From contig UICE01000001.1 of NCBI GenBank assembly GCA_900471815.1, positions 149,114 through 213,113 of the forward strand: a stretch of DNA of 64,000 bases. The letters run 5' to 3'. Below are positions 1-9,231 of this stretch, in pieces. Both the position numbers and the translations under genes were made by a program. The stretch comes from Hyphomicrobiales bacterium. GTDB lineage: Bacteria > Pseudomonadota > Alphaproteobacteria > Rhizobiales > Rhizobiaceae. Every line of letters starts with the position of its first letter. Positions within the stretch are counted from its first letter, which is position 1. The notes beneath the pieces were generated by a model that was given only the letters and a program-made list of their open reading frames with translations, made no database searches and had not been told where the DNA came from.

Positions 1-16
1 CCCCGTCGAACCACGC
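1..16. repeat. Edge of a REP-like repeat
   Basis: The first 16 bases of the window are the exact reverse complement of bases 43040-43055, which form part of a REP-like inverted repeat. The rest of this copy lies outside the window. It sits just beyond the 3' end of the NlpC/P60 gene, an intergenic position like that of the other copies. The match is short, so the call rests on exact identity and similar placement. Confidence 0.5.
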
Positions 17-34
17 ACCACATGACTGCCAATA

Positions 35-904
35 CTACAACCGCCGAACAGCTGTTGGCTTTCCATACAAATAGGCGATGCGCTCTATCGCCTCCGATAA
101 AGGCTCTAGTGTTACGCTCATTGTATGGCCGCTTGCGTGAAGCAGCGTGGAATGGCTGGCCATGATGCCCACATGGCCTTTCCAGAATACGAAATCACCG
201 CGCTTGAGATTCTTGTAATGTTCATCGGGCTCAATCAATTCACCGACAGATCCCTCCTGCAAGTCCGTGTCCCGCAAAGCGCCTTGACCGGTCATCAACA
301 GAGACAGTTGCACCAGACCTGAGCAATCAATGCCAAAGCCGGAAACGCCTCCCCAAAGATAGGGCGTGTGCATAAGGCTTTCGGCCACGGCAACATGGTC
401 CTGTGCCACTTCATCAATAGGCACGAGATGCTTGGCAATGACCGCCTCACCGCTTGGCAGCATGGCGTAAAGCGTGCCGCGACGCTCCTGCCCGCCAGTG
501 ATTGTCACGAGGGAACCCATCGATAAGGCCCGGGATCGCGGATAACGCAGATCGGAGCCGACATAAACGAATGTACGGGGGGCAATGACAATATGCGTCG
601 CTTCATCGGCGCGGCGATCAAGCGATGTATCCACCACATAACCGACATAACCATCGCGCTCGTTCTGCACCCAGCACCAGCCATTATCGTCTTCGAAAAC
701 AAGAACATCATCGCCGTAAAGAAACTGCGTTGTCATGCCTGCATCGCCGCGCGGCTCGGAACGGACATCCACCACAGGGTCGGCGATGCGCATCGGCTTG
801 CCTTCGACGAAGCGCTCAGCCTCGACAAGCCCGCGCAGACTTTCGTCGGCAAGATCAGGCCTATATGCATTCAGCCGCTTGTCGAGTTTCTCGGGTGATT
901 TCAA
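35..904 (-). CDS. NlpC/P60 family cell-wall hydrolase with SH3-like domain
   Basis: A 289-residue protein expected to cut peptidoglycan stem peptides. Residues about 40-160 hold two bacterial SH3-like segments (for example the part around WCWVQNERDGYVGYV). The C-terminal part is an NlpC/P60 domain with the nucleophile Cys194 in DCSGLVQ, His244 in GHVGIM and a likely third catalytic residue at His256. There is no obvious signal peptide, which is common in this alphaproteobacterial family, so the route to the periplasm is unclear. It overlaps the upstream MarR-type gene by 4 bases, and an M17 aminopeptidase lies before that on the same strand, which suggests one transcript. Exact bond specificity cannot be read from sequence. 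Confidence 0.88.
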   Translation of the reverse strand: MKSPEKLDKRLNAYRPDLADESLRGLVEAERFVEGKPMRIADPVVDVRSEPRGDAGMTTQFLYGDDVLVFEDDNGWCWVQNERDGYVGYVVDTSLDRRADEATHIVIAPRTFVYVGSDLRYPRSRALSMGSLVTITGGQERRGTLYAMLPSGEAVIAKHLVPIDEVAQDHVAVAESLMHTPYLWGGVSGFGIDCSGLVQLSLLMTGQGALRDTDLQEGSVGELIEPDEHYKNLKRGDFVFWKGHVGIMASHSTLLHASGHTMSVTLEPLSEAIERIAYLYGKPTAVRRL

Positions 905-1248
905 AGTGGCAATCCTCTCGCTTTGGCGATCACAAGATCACCGAGCCTTTCAACATAGAGCGCACCTTTTACTGTTCTCTTGACGAGAACGTTGCGCTTG
1001 TCCTTTTCGTCACGGTGACGATCAACCAAACCATAGGCGCCCATTGTGTCGAGAGCACGGGTGATGACCGGTTTTGTTACGGCCAGCTTTGCAGCCATCG
1101 CGCGGATCGTGTGCGGCGGCGGCTCCAGATAGATCGTAAGCAGGATTGCAAGCTGGCGCATGGTCAGATCATGGGCGTCATCACGCACTTCTGAAAGGGC
1201 AATTTCCTTCCACAATGTCAGCGCCTGCAAGGGCTTGAGTTCAAGCAT
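901..1248 (-). CDS. MarR-type winged-helix transcriptional regulator
   Basis: A short (115-residue) winged-helix protein. The stretch LTMRQLAILLTIYL followed by TIRAMAAKLAVTKPVITRALD is the usual helix-turn-helix part of MarR regulators, and RHRDEKDKRNVLVK matches the wing with its conserved D/R residues. I chose the ATG at 1248 because GGAAG lies about 6 bases upstream; an in-frame TTG at 1263 would add five residues. It sits between the M17 aminopeptidase gene and the NlpC/P60 gene and overlaps the latter by 4 bases, so it is probably co-transcribed. The ligand and targets are unknown, and the protein is shorter than classical MarR members. Confidence 0.75.
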   Translation of the reverse strand: MLELKPLQALTLWKEIALSEVRDDAHDLTMRQLAILLTIYLEPPPHTIRAMAAKLAVTKPVITRALDTMGAYGLVDRHRDEKDKRNVLVKRTVKGALYVERLGDLVIAKARGLPL

Positions 1249-1314
1249 GAACGGCTTCCGCAATCATTTCGGTTCCGTTCCATTCTACTCTGTCACATTT
1301 GCGATGCAAGCCGC

Positions 1315-2685
1315 TCAACTTGCTGGATAGCGTTCTTTCAAAAGACGGTAAAGCGCCCTTATGGCTTGGGCCTCTCCGCCAATGGGTGAATGCGCTTTCT
1401 CTACCGGGTTCCAGCCAAATATATCGAAATGGGCCCAAGTCTTCGTCTTGGTCACAAAGCGCTGCAGGAACAAGGCGGCCGTAATCGAGCCGGCAAACCC
1501 ATCCGTGGTGACATTGTTCATGTCCGCGACACGCGAAGAAAGCTTGGCCTCGTAAGGTGTCCAAAGCGGCATGCGCCAAACCGGATCGGCAACGGCGGTT
1601 GCACTGGCAGCCACGTCCCAGGCAAAAGCATCATCGTTGGAGTAAAATGGCGGCAGGTCGGGTCCAAGCGCCACACGTGCAGCACCGGTCAATGTCGCCA
1701 TGTCGATGAGAATCTCAGGCTCTTCTTCATCGGCAAGCGCCAGCGCGTCGGCCAGAACCAGCCGGCCCTCTGCATCAGTATTGCCAATTTCTACCGTCAA
1801 CCCCTTGCGGCTGGTCAGCACGTCGCTCGGCCTGAAAGCATTGGCAGCTATCGAATTTTCAACAGCCGGTATTAACAGGCGCAGGCGCACCGGCAATTTC
1901 GCGTCCATGATGAGTTGCGCAAGCGCCAGTACATTGGCTGCGCCGCCCATATCCTTTTTCATCAGAAGCATGCTGCTGGCTGGTTTGATATCCAGACCGC
2001 CCGTATCGAAACAGACGCCCTTTCCTACCAGAGTTACTTTCGGCGCGTTCTTTTTTCCCCATTCCAGATCAATCAGCCGGGGTTCCTCGCTGCCAGCGCG
2101 CCCTACCGCATGGATCATAGGAAAGTTCTTCTTCAACAGGGCATCGCCCTTTACGACATTGACCGAGGCTTTATGCTCGTCGGCAACATCGCGGACTGCA
2201 GCTTCAAGCGCAACCGGCCCCATATCATTGGTTGGCGTATTGATAAGATCGCGCGCGAGGGCGACTGCCTTGGCCAAGCGCTTTACATCTGCCTTGTCCG
2301 CGCCTTCGGGCAGCGTCAGGTTGATGCTTGTCTTGTCCTTTTTGGTGTAGCGGGTGAACTTGTATCCTCCAAGAAGGAAGCTCAAAGCTGTCAAATCAGG
2401 TTCGTTAACAGCGCCTGCAATATGCCAGGCCCCTTCCGGCAAAGCTGTTGCAAGTTTCCCCGCTGCAAGTCGATTTTCGTCCTTACCCAAACCGAAGAGC
2501 GCACCAGCAATTTCGCCGTTCACGCCAGGAACCGTCAACACACGTCCAGCCTGTCCTTCAAAGCCATTTGCTTTTGCCCAGCTGAGTGTTGCGCTTTCAA
2601 GACCGGCTGTCTCCAGCTCGCCTTTGCGTACAAACCATATGGGTTTGCTGTCACGCGACTTTCTCGCTGTAATTTCGGCGGCCAT
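1315..2685 (-). CDS. M17 (leucyl) aminopeptidase family protein
   Basis: A 456-residue cytosolic metallopeptidase that removes N-terminal residues from peptides. The C-terminal M17 catalytic domain is clear: the metal/catalytic segment LVGKGVCFDTGGLDIKP and the signature NTDAEGRLVLADAL are intact, followed by MATLTGAARVALG. The start at 2685 is preceded by AGGAGA six bases upstream; the nine-residue upstream extension lacks such a site. The N-terminal domain resembles the rhizobial short-branch M17 family rather than E. coli PepA, so I give no symbol. It is the first gene of a minus-strand set with the MarR-type regulator and the NlpC/P60 hydrolase, and is divergent from the TPR lipoprotein gene at 2809. 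Confidence 0.9.
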   Translation of the reverse strand: MAAEITARKSRDSKPIWFVRKGELETAGLESATLSWAKANGFEGQAGRVLTVPGVNGEIAGALFGLGKDENRLAAGKLATALPEGAWHIAGAVNEPDLTALSFLLGGYKFTRYTKKDKTSINLTLPEGADKADVKRLAKAVALARDLINTPTNDMGPVALEAAVRDVADEHKASVNVVKGDALLKKNFPMIHAVGRAGSEEPRLIDLEWGKKNAPKVTLVGKGVCFDTGGLDIKPASSMLLMKKDMGGAANVLALAQLIMDAKLPVRLRLLIPAVENSIAANAFRPSDVLTSRKGLTVEIGNTDAEGRLVLADALALADEEEPEILIDMATLTGAARVALGPDLPPFYSNDDAFAWDVAASATAVADPVWRMPLWTPYEAKLSSRVADMNNVTTDGFAGSITAALFLQRFVTKTKTWAHFDIFGWNPVEKAHSPIGGEAQAIRALYRLLKERYPAS

Positions 2686-2808
2686 GGGTTTCTCCTGATC
2701 AAACTTCTGCATCCCGGATCGACGTTGTTAAGAGTCCATTAGGGTTAACAGATTATTTCTTCCATACGGGAATGAGTCGCAGACGATAAACTGCGCGTGG
2801 GGCAAATT

Positions 2809-3642
2809 ATGACAGGTCCAGCTTTTATTCAACGTAAGCGCAGTTTCATTTTGTCAGTAGCGTTAATCGCTCTGGCGAGCGGCATATCCGGGTGTTCCAC
2901 CACGGATAAAACGACGACCGGTTCCATAAGTCCGGCGGCCAGCAGTTCACCCACAATGCCAGCCGGCAATTTCGACCAGATGAACCAGCAACAATTGATG
3001 CAGGCATCGACTAGTCTTGGAACACGCTATCAAAGCAATCCGAAAGATAAAGCGACTGCAATCAATTATGCCACTGTCCTTCGCATGACAAATCGGAGCG
3101 ATCAGGCATTGGCTGTCATGCGCAGTCTTGCCATCGCCTATCCCAAAGATCGCGATGTTCTGGCGGCCTATGGCAAGGCACTGGCGAGCAGTGGCCAGTT
3201 TGAAGCCGCGCTGGACTCTTTGCGCCGGGCGCAAACACCGGAATATCCGGACTGGAGATTGCTATCGGCTGAAGGCGCAATCCTCGACCAGCTCGGCAAG
3301 ACTGGAGAAGCGCGTGACCTCTACCGCAAGGCCTTGCAGGTCAAGCCCGATGAAGCTTCCATCCTTTCCAACATGGGGATGTCCTACGTTCTCTCGGGCG
3401 AGCTGAGTACAGCTGAAACCTATATGCGTAAGGCAGTTGGTGCACCGGGTTCGGATAGCCGTGTTCGCCAAAACCTCGCGCTTGTTGTCGGCTTGCAGGG
3501 TCGCTTCGATGAAGCCGAACAGATTGCCAGTCAGGAGCTTTCCGCCCAGCAGGCAAAAACAAATGTTCAGTATTTGCGGTCCATGCTCTCGCAGCAGAAT
3601 TCATGGAACATGCTCAAGGACAAGAAGTCGCCGAAAGGCTGA
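2809..3642 (+). CDS. TPR-repeat lipoprotein, TadD-like pilus assembly protein
   Basis: A 277-residue lipoprotein. A basic then hydrophobic N-terminus ends in a lipobox with Cys29 (SGISGC). A Ser/Thr-rich linker follows and then at least four tetratricopeptide repeats over residues about 60-240. In tad loci TadD is the TPR lipoprotein thought to help secretin assembly in the outer membrane, and this gene is convergent with tadC at the end of the tad cluster. I chose the ATG at 2809 (GGGG six bases before it); a GTG at 2797 is possible. The role is inferred from fold and position. Confidence 0.85.
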   Translation: MTGPAFIQRKRSFILSVALIALASGISGCSTTDKTTTGSISPAASSSPTMPAGNFDQMNQQQLMQASTSLGTRYQSNPKDKATAINYATVLRMTNRSDQALAVMRSLAIAYPKDRDVLAAYGKALASSGQFEAALDSLRRAQTPEYPDWRLLSAEGAILDQLGKTGEARDLYRKALQVKPDEASILSNMGMSYVLSGELSTAETYMRKAVGAPGSDSRVRQNLALVVGLQGRFDEAEQIASQELSAQQAKTNVQYLRSMLSQQNSWNMLKDKKSPKG

Positions 3643-3668
3643 TCGTCTGATCTGCGACCTCCCGGTAT

Positions 3669-3690
3669 ATAGCGGCTTCCACCGCTATTT
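3669..3690 (+). terminator. Weak hairpin between TadD-like gene and tadC
   Basis: A 7-bp perfect stem (ATAGCGG/CCGCTAT) with a 6-base loop lies just after the TPR gene and overlaps the last codons of the convergent tadC. Only two T residues follow, so termination would be weak. Confidence 0.3.
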
Positions 3691-4710
3691 CGCTGTGGCG
3701 TGACCGAAAATGCCGCCTTGCGCGTTGATCTGGATGATTGCCGGGCCAAGAATGACGCAGAACAATACCGGCAAAAGAAACACGATCATGGGCACCGTAA
3801 GCTTCGGCGGCAATGCGGCTGCCTTCTTTTCCGCAGCCATCAATCGCATTTCGCGGCTTTCATCTGAAAGCACCCGCAGCGCTCCACCAATCGATGTGCC
3901 ATAGCGTTCAGATTGTGTCAGCGCCTGCACCACCGATTTGACCGTTTCCAGCCCGGTACGCAGGGCCAGGTTTTCATAGGCCTGACGACGCTCAGACAGA
4001 AATGATAGCTCCGCATTGGTCAGAACAAGTTCCTCGGCAAGCTCAGCAGATTGGACGCCAATCTCCTCCGATACTTTTTTGAATGCCGCCTCAATCGACA
4101 TACCGGATTCGACGCAGATTAACAGAAGATCAAGCGCATCCGGCCATGCGGCCTGTATCGCTGTCTGACGTTTGGTTCCGGCATTCTTCACGTAGAGATT
4201 GGGCAGATAGAAGCCAACATAGGCACCGGCGAAACATGCGGCCATCCGGACAAATGTGTTCTGATGGGCAAGACCACCCATCGCGAATATCCACAATGCA
4301 GCAATTCCGAGTGTCAGGAAAGGCAAGCCAAAACGGGCCGCGAGAAAAATGTTGAGAGCATTTTGCCCGCGAAAGCCAGCAATCCGCAGTGCCCCTGCGG
4401 TTTTCTCATCCGCCAGGGCACGTTGAAGATCAAGTCGTTCCACGAATTGGCGAATGCCTTCCCGCTCAACCCGGCGTAGAGAATTCGAAGAGCTTTTCCG
4501 CTTGCTATCGCTTTCTGTCGCCAATCGCGCTCGTTCGCGCGTGCGGATCTGATCCCGTTCCAGTGCAACGGACTTCATTCTCGATTTTAGCGTGGAGCCA
4601 GAAAACACCGGCATGAGCAGCGTCACGATTGTCCCGAAAATGGACACTGCCACCAAAACAGCAAAAATGAAGGCTGGATCGTGAATGGCTTTGGTGAAGG
4701 TGTTGATCAT
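3685..4710 (-). CDS. tadC: Tad pilus inner-membrane platform protein TadC
   Basis: A 341-residue GspF-family membrane protein. It has an N-terminal hydrophobic helix (residues about 13-35), two helices around 125-165 and a C-terminal helix ending near residue 335; the cytosolic part contains the conserved stretch DALDLLLICVESGMSIEAAF. TadB and TadC form the inner-membrane platform on which the TadA ATPase acts to polymerise Flp pilin. The gene follows tadB with a 15-base gap and is the last gene of the minus-strand tad operon. A separate role for TadC versus TadB cannot be told from the sequence; the name follows order and size. Confidence 0.9.
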   Translation of the reverse strand: MINTFTKAIHDPAFIFAVLVAVSIFGTIVTLLMPVFSGSTLKSRMKSVALERDQIRTRERARLATESDSKRKSSSNSLRRVEREGIRQFVERLDLQRALADEKTAGALRIAGFRGQNALNIFLAARFGLPFLTLGIAALWIFAMGGLAHQNTFVRMAACFAGAYVGFYLPNLYVKNAGTKRQTAIQAAWPDALDLLLICVESGMSIEAAFKKVSEEIGVQSAELAEELVLTNAELSFLSERRQAYENLALRTGLETVKSVVQALTQSERYGTSIGGALRVLSDESREMRLMAAEKKAAALPPKLTVPMIVFLLPVLFCVILGPAIIQINAQGGIFGHATAK

Positions 4711-4725
4711 GGCATACCCACGCTA

Positions 4726-5739
4726 CTAGAATTTGAAGTTGATCATCTTTTTCATGATCATGATGCCAATCGACATCCACGTCCCTGCACATGCCAGAAC
4801 GAAATTCCCGCTGGAAGTTGTGAAAAGGATCATGATGTAATCGGGGCTTGTCAGATAGACCAGCGCGGCGACAACAAAGGGCAATGCGCCAATAATATAA
4901 GCAGAGGCTTTCGCTTCCATTGAAAGCGCCTGTACCTTGGCCGCCATCTTCTTGCGATCGCGCAAAACCCGCGAAAGATTGCCCAGCGCTTCTGAAAGAT
5001 TGCCACCGGCCTGTGATTGTATCTGGATGACGATGCCAAAGAAGCTTGCTTCCGAACAGGGCATATATTCTGACATGCGCATAGCGGCATCCGGGATGCT
5101 TATCCCCACCTGCTGCTGGTCGACGATGCGCCGGAATTCGGTTTTCACCGGCTCGTGCGCCTCCTGCGCAATAAGCCGGATACCGTCATTCAAGGGCAGG
5201 CCCGAACGAATAGCCCGGACAATAACGTCGATGGCGTTCGGAAATTCATGCAAGAATGCCTTGATCCGCCGGCCACGACGAAAATAGACATACCAGCGTG
5301 GCAAGCCCACTGTTCCGGCAATGAAAAGCCCGGGCAGCAGATAAAGCGGCGAGCCAAAGAACAGCCCCAGCACCGCAACGACGAGTCCGGCTATCGCTGA
5401 ATAAAGATAGAAACGCGATGGAGACACGCGCATGCCCGCCTGCTGAATAAGCATTTTCAGCGGAGGTGACTTGATATTCTTGTCGCGCAATTTCTGGCGC
5501 TGCTCGATATCTTTCAGCGTATCTTGAACTGACTTGCGACGCTTGTTCGCCTCGGCCTGCTTGTCACGTATGGCGAACTTGCCAAAAGACTCGGCATTGG
5601 CCAATTTGATCGTGCTGAGACGTTCCTCGGTTTTCTTCTGACGCGCCATCGAGTCAAAGAGGAAGACATAGGCCAAGGCAGCAAAAGTGAATGCCACCAG
5701 ACCGATGAAGGCCAGCTGTGTCAGATCAAGCCCGGCCAT
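4726..5739 (-). CDS. tadB: Tad pilus inner-membrane platform protein TadB
   Basis: A 337-residue GspF-family protein. One N-terminal membrane helix is followed by a charged cytosolic region (residues about 35-85), two adjacent helices around 110-145, the conserved segment FPNAIDVIVRAIRSGLPL, and two C-terminal helices. It should form the membrane platform with TadC and contact the TadA ATPase. It lies 27 bases after tadA and 15 bases before tadC on the same strand, the standard order in tad loci. No missing part was seen. Confidence 0.92.
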   Translation of the reverse strand: MAGLDLTQLAFIGLVAFTFAALAYVFLFDSMARQKKTEERLSTIKLANAESFGKFAIRDKQAEANKRRKSVQDTLKDIEQRQKLRDKNIKSPPLKMLIQQAGMRVSPSRFYLYSAIAGLVVAVLGLFFGSPLYLLPGLFIAGTVGLPRWYVYFRRGRRIKAFLHEFPNAIDVIVRAIRSGLPLNDGIRLIAQEAHEPVKTEFRRIVDQQQVGISIPDAAMRMSEYMPCSEASFFGIVIQIQSQAGGNLSEALGNLSRVLRDRKKMAAKVQALSMEAKASAYIIGALPFVVAALVYLTSPDYIMILFTTSSGNFVLACAGTWMSIGIMIMKKMINFKF

Positions 5740-5766
5740 TCGACTGTCCTTCGATACGGGCTAAGC

Positions 5767-7212
5767 TCATAGCTTGGCCTTTTCCATGGAGTCGAGTGCG
5801 TTGGCGAGCCGCCTGTCTTCATTGTAATACCGCGCCCTCTCCCACATATGCGGCCGGCTGATCCCCGTAGAGACATGATGTCCGGTAAGCTTGCCATTGG
5901 CGTCCTCGCCGGTAATCTCATAGGTCAGAAGATCCTGCGTAATGATCACGTCGCCTTCCATGCCTATGACCTCGGTCACATGGGTAATCCGCCGTGAACC
6001 GTCGCGCAGGCGAGCCGCCTGAATAATGATGTCGACCGAACCGACGATGATTTCGCGCACTGTTCGCTGCGGCAACGCAAAACCACCCATGGCGATCATC
6101 GACTCGATACGGCTCAGACACTCGCGTGGACTATTGGAGTGGATCGTACCCATGGAGCCGTCATGGCCGGTATTCATGGCAGACAAGAGGTCGAAAACTT
6201 CAGGCCCGCGTACTTCACCGACAATGATCCGTTCGGGGCGCATGCGCAGGCAGTTTTTAACGAGGTCTCGCATGGTAATTTCGCCTTCGCCTTCGAGGTT
6301 AGCGGGGCGTGTTTCGAGGCGTACCACATGCGGCTGCTGTAATTGCAATTCAGCTGAATCTTCGCAGGTGATGATGCGCTCATCCTTGTCGATGTAATTG
6401 GTCAGGCAATTCAACAGCGTGGTCTTGCCGGAACCCGTGCCGCCGGAAATCACGATATTGCAGCGGACACGTCCGATAATTTGGAGAAGCTCGGCTCCTG
6501 CCGGAGAAATAGCTCCAAACCGCACGAGTTGATCCAGCGTCAGCTTATCCTTTTTAAATTTGCGGATTGTCAGAACAGGGCCATCAATGGCCAGTGGCGG
6601 AGCAATCACATTGACGCGCGAACCATCCGGCAGACGCGCGTCGCATATCGGGCTGGATTCATCGACACGCCGCCCCACCTGGCTGACAATGCGCTGGCAA
6701 ATATTCAAAAGTTGCTGATTGTCACGGAACCGGACACCAGATTCCTCAACCTTCCCGAGAATTTCGATATAGGTCTTGCGAGCACCATTGACCATGATGT
6801 CGGAAATCTCATCGCGAGCCAGCAATGGCTCCAGCGGACCGTATCCCAGCACATCGTTGCAGATATCGTCGAGCAGTTCCTCCTGCTCCGAGATCGACAT
6901 GGCAAAATTCTTGATTGCAATAATGTCATTGACGATATCGCGGATTTCTTCGCGCGCCACTTGCGGATCGAGCTTCGATAATTGTGCCAGATCAATCGCA
7001 TCGATAAGAGCGGTAAAAACCTGCGACTTTGTATCGTAATAGGCCTCGTTTCTCTCGCGCACCGGCATGGCGATCTTCGGCACCTCTATCGGTGAGCGTT
7101 TGGGCTCCAAAATATCGCGCGGCATCCGTCCCGCCTCCGGCTTGATTGCCGCGAGGGGTGGCGTTGGAGCTCTGAACTCACTTGGCTGGGCATTACCGCG
7201 TTTACCGAACAT
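5767..7212 (-). CDS. tadA: Tad pilus assembly/retraction ATPase TadA (CpaF)
   Basis: A 481-residue cytosolic hexameric ATPase that powers Flp pilus assembly. It has a variable N-terminus (1-60), an all-alpha region, and a secretion-ATPase domain with Walker A GGTGSGKT at 257-264, the Asp box around [13 protein letters not shown], the Walker-B-like [12 protein letters not shown] at 331-342 and the His box near [13 protein letters not shown]. All catalytic motifs are intact. It follows the cpaE gene with a 23-base gap and precedes tadB. The same protein is called CpaF in Caulobacter. Confidence 0.95.
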   Translation of the reverse strand: MFGKRGNAQPSEFRAPTPPLAAIKPEAGRMPRDILEPKRSPIEVPKIAMPVRERNEAYYDTKSQVFTALIDAIDLAQLSKLDPQVAREEIRDIVNDIIAIKNFAMSISEQEELLDDICNDVLGYGPLEPLLARDEISDIMVNGARKTYIEILGKVEESGVRFRDNQQLLNICQRIVSQVGRRVDESSPICDARLPDGSRVNVIAPPLAIDGPVLTIRKFKKDKLTLDQLVRFGAISPAGAELLQIIGRVRCNIVISGGTGSGKTTLLNCLTNYIDKDERIITCEDSAELQLQQPHVVRLETRPANLEGEGEITMRDLVKNCLRMRPERIIVGEVRGPEVFDLLSAMNTGHDGSMGTIHSNSPRECLSRIESMIAMGGFALPQRTVREIIVGSVDIIIQAARLRDGSRRITHVTEVIGMEGDVIITQDLLTYEITGEDANGKLTGHHVSTGISRPHMWERARYYNEDRRLANALDSMEKAKL

Positions 7213-7235
7213 GATGTCGCTTTACCTGCTCACAA

Positions 7236-8519
7236 CTATTTCTTGCGTTTTAACTTCGAGAACACCGAACCCAAACCGGCCTTCTTCCGCGGACTGACCT
7301 TTTGCCGTCCTGTCAGAATATGGGCGATCTCATTGATGCTCTGGACCACTGGATTTGCTGGCTCCGTTTCACCCAGCATGCGTCCATTGTTGGAAGCCTG
7401 ACCGAACAGGCCGGGGTCAAAAGCGATTGTCGCGATGGCCTTGAGTCCAAGCGGGCTGCAAAAATCAGTGGGAGCTATCTCCGGACGTTTTGGAATACCC
7501 ACCTGATTAAGAACAAGCTGCGGCGGCGTATCGTTCGGACGCAATTGCTTTAAAGCGTCGATGAGATTTTTCGTGTTGCGCAGATTGGCAAGTTCCGGCG
7601 ATGCGACAATAACCACCTCATCTGCGCGGGCCAGCGTCGTGCGTGTCCAGCCGTTCCATGTATGCGGAACATCAAGGATGACATGTGGAACCGAACGCTG
7701 CGCTATGTCGATCAGATGCGCAAATGAGTCATCGCGAAAATCGAACACGCGTTCCAGACTGGATGGAGCTGCCAGGAGCGAAAGATTTTCGGCACATTGT
7801 GCCAGCAACCGATCAAGGTAAACGTCGTCGATGCGTTCGGGGGAAAACACCGCTTCCGCGATACCCTGAGCCGGGTCCTGATCGAAGTTTATATTCGCCG
7901 TGCCATAGGGTAAATCCATATCGGCAATCACGACTTCGCTTTTAAATAGCGAGGAAATGGCCCAGCCAACATTATGAGCAATGGTGGAAGCGCCGACGCC
8001 GCCCTTTGCACCGATGAAGGCAATCGAACTACCCAGCGGCTTTAGGCCCGGATCGCTGTACAAACCGCCAATGACGCCGATAATATCCGATAGATCGATC
8101 GGGGCGACCATATATTCCGAAATGCCGTTGCGCATCAGTTCGCGATACAGCCACACATCATTGTAGTGACCGATAATGATGACTTTGGTGCTCGGGTCGC
8201 AAACTTCTGACAGGGCAGCCAATGCCGCAAGCATTTCCTTGGGCGCCGCGCCTGTTTCCAGCAGAATGAGGTTTGGCGTCGGCACCGTTTGGAAAAGTTC
8301 AACGGCAGTTTCCAGCCCGCCCATATGAATCTGGGCATGAGTTTTCGCCATGCGGCGGTCGTCACGCGCGCGAGACATTTGCTCAGCAACCGCTTCCGTT
8401 TCGCAGAATATCTGTATCGAAATGCGCGGAATCGGCCTGTGGGCATTCAGCCGCCCTACATGAGCGACACGGTTTGCCTCTTCCAAATATGGGTCTGTGT
8501 CCAAGGCCAATTGACTCAT
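7236..8519 (-). CDS. cpaE: Pilus localisation ATPase CpaE/TadZ
   Basis: A 427-residue MinD/ParA-type ATPase that places the Tad machine in the cell. Residues about 33-155 form a receiver-like domain whose phospho-acceptor position carries Glu (ILLETG, E88), so it is probably not phosphorylated. Residues 165-420 hold the ATPase with the deviant Walker A GAKGGVGAS at 170-178, then VVIADMDLPYG and VILDVPHTW. I start at 8519, preceded by GGTGGAA; the longer frame to 8576 would run into cpaD. It lies 20 bases after cpaD and just before tadA. Confidence 0.92.
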   Translation of the reverse strand: MSQLALDTDPYLEEANRVAHVGRLNAHRPIPRISIQIFCETEAVAEQMSRARDDRRMAKTHAQIHMGGLETAVELFQTVPTPNLILLETGAAPKEMLAALAALSEVCDPSTKVIIIGHYNDVWLYRELMRNGISEYMVAPIDLSDIIGVIGGLYSDPGLKPLGSSIAFIGAKGGVGASTIAHNVGWAISSLFKSEVVIADMDLPYGTANINFDQDPAQGIAEAVFSPERIDDVYLDRLLAQCAENLSLLAAPSSLERVFDFRDDSFAHLIDIAQRSVPHVILDVPHTWNGWTRTTLARADEVVIVASPELANLRNTKNLIDALKQLRPNDTPPQLVLNQVGIPKRPEIAPTDFCSPLGLKAIATIAFDPGLFGQASNNGRMLGETEPANPVVQSINEIAHILTGRQKVSPRKKAGLGSVFSKLKRKK

Positions 8520-8539
8520 TGTCGTTTCCACCGGTGGGA

Positions 8540-9217
8540 TTAATAGGTTACTTCCGATTCGGGCTTGTAGACCCATGTTGGCGCTTTACGGTATCCATCA
8601 ATGACGGTACCGCGCCGCTCCGCATCAATCGGCGAAGATGCCCGGGGTCCGAGCAAGTCGGCGGGATTGGCAATCTGCGCAGCAAGGTTATTTTGGCTGG
8701 CACAGCCAAAATTCGCGTAGTGTTTATTGTCTGCCGTATCCAAAATATCTTTGGGCCACTGGCCACATTGATTTGTCGAGGCAGTCATCGCCGAATAGGA
8801 CAAACGCACGGGCGCAGAAGCTCCCGAGGCTTGGTATGTTTCGCTAGAAATATTGAACGGCTTCACACCACCACGCCTCAAAGTAGCGGTAATATCGTTA
8901 CGCAACGCTGCCGCCGCACGCTCATTTGGCGAACCGGCAGGCGTCAGAATATGAATAACGCCGGATCCGTTGGCGTGGTAGTTGCTGATGACCCGCTCCA
9001 CGATGCTGCGCTGCGTAATGGACAAGCGCTTATCTGCATGGCCGACAGGAATGTCTGCAACTTGTTCCTGTTCGGAAATGACGATGGGATGGTTCGTACG
9101 ATAATCGTCCGGAATGCTGCCAGTCGTATTGCTCTTTGATGCGCATCCCGCCAGCAAAGCCATGGCGAGGATAGCCAGTACAGTCTTGCAATGCGAACGC
9201 TTTACGGTGTCGAACAT
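8540..9217 (-). CDS. cpaD: Pilus assembly lipoprotein CpaD
   Basis: A 225-residue lipoprotein with the lipobox LLAGC (Cys25 from the chosen start) and a CpaD-type body (QRSIVERVISNYHANGSG and a C-terminal segment with two conserved cysteines). CpaD assists the CpaC secretin at the outer membrane. I chose the ATG at 9217 because AAGGA lies 7 bases upstream; an ATG at 9235 overlapping the cpaC stop codon by 4 bases is also possible. The order cpaC-cpaD-cpaE is typical of alphaproteobacterial pilus loci. Confidence 0.88.
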   Translation of the reverse strand: MFDTVKRSHCKTVLAILAMALLAGCASKSNTTGSIPDDYRTNHPIVISEQEQVADIPVGHADKRLSITQRSIVERVISNYHANGSGVIHILTPAGSPNERAAAALRNDITATLRRGGVKPFNISSETYQASGASAPVRLSYSAMTASTNQCGQWPKDILDTADNKHYANFGCASQNNLAAQIANPADLLGPRASSPIDAERRGTVIDGYRKAPTWVYKPESEVTY

Positions 9218-9231
9218 GATCCTGTCCTTGT

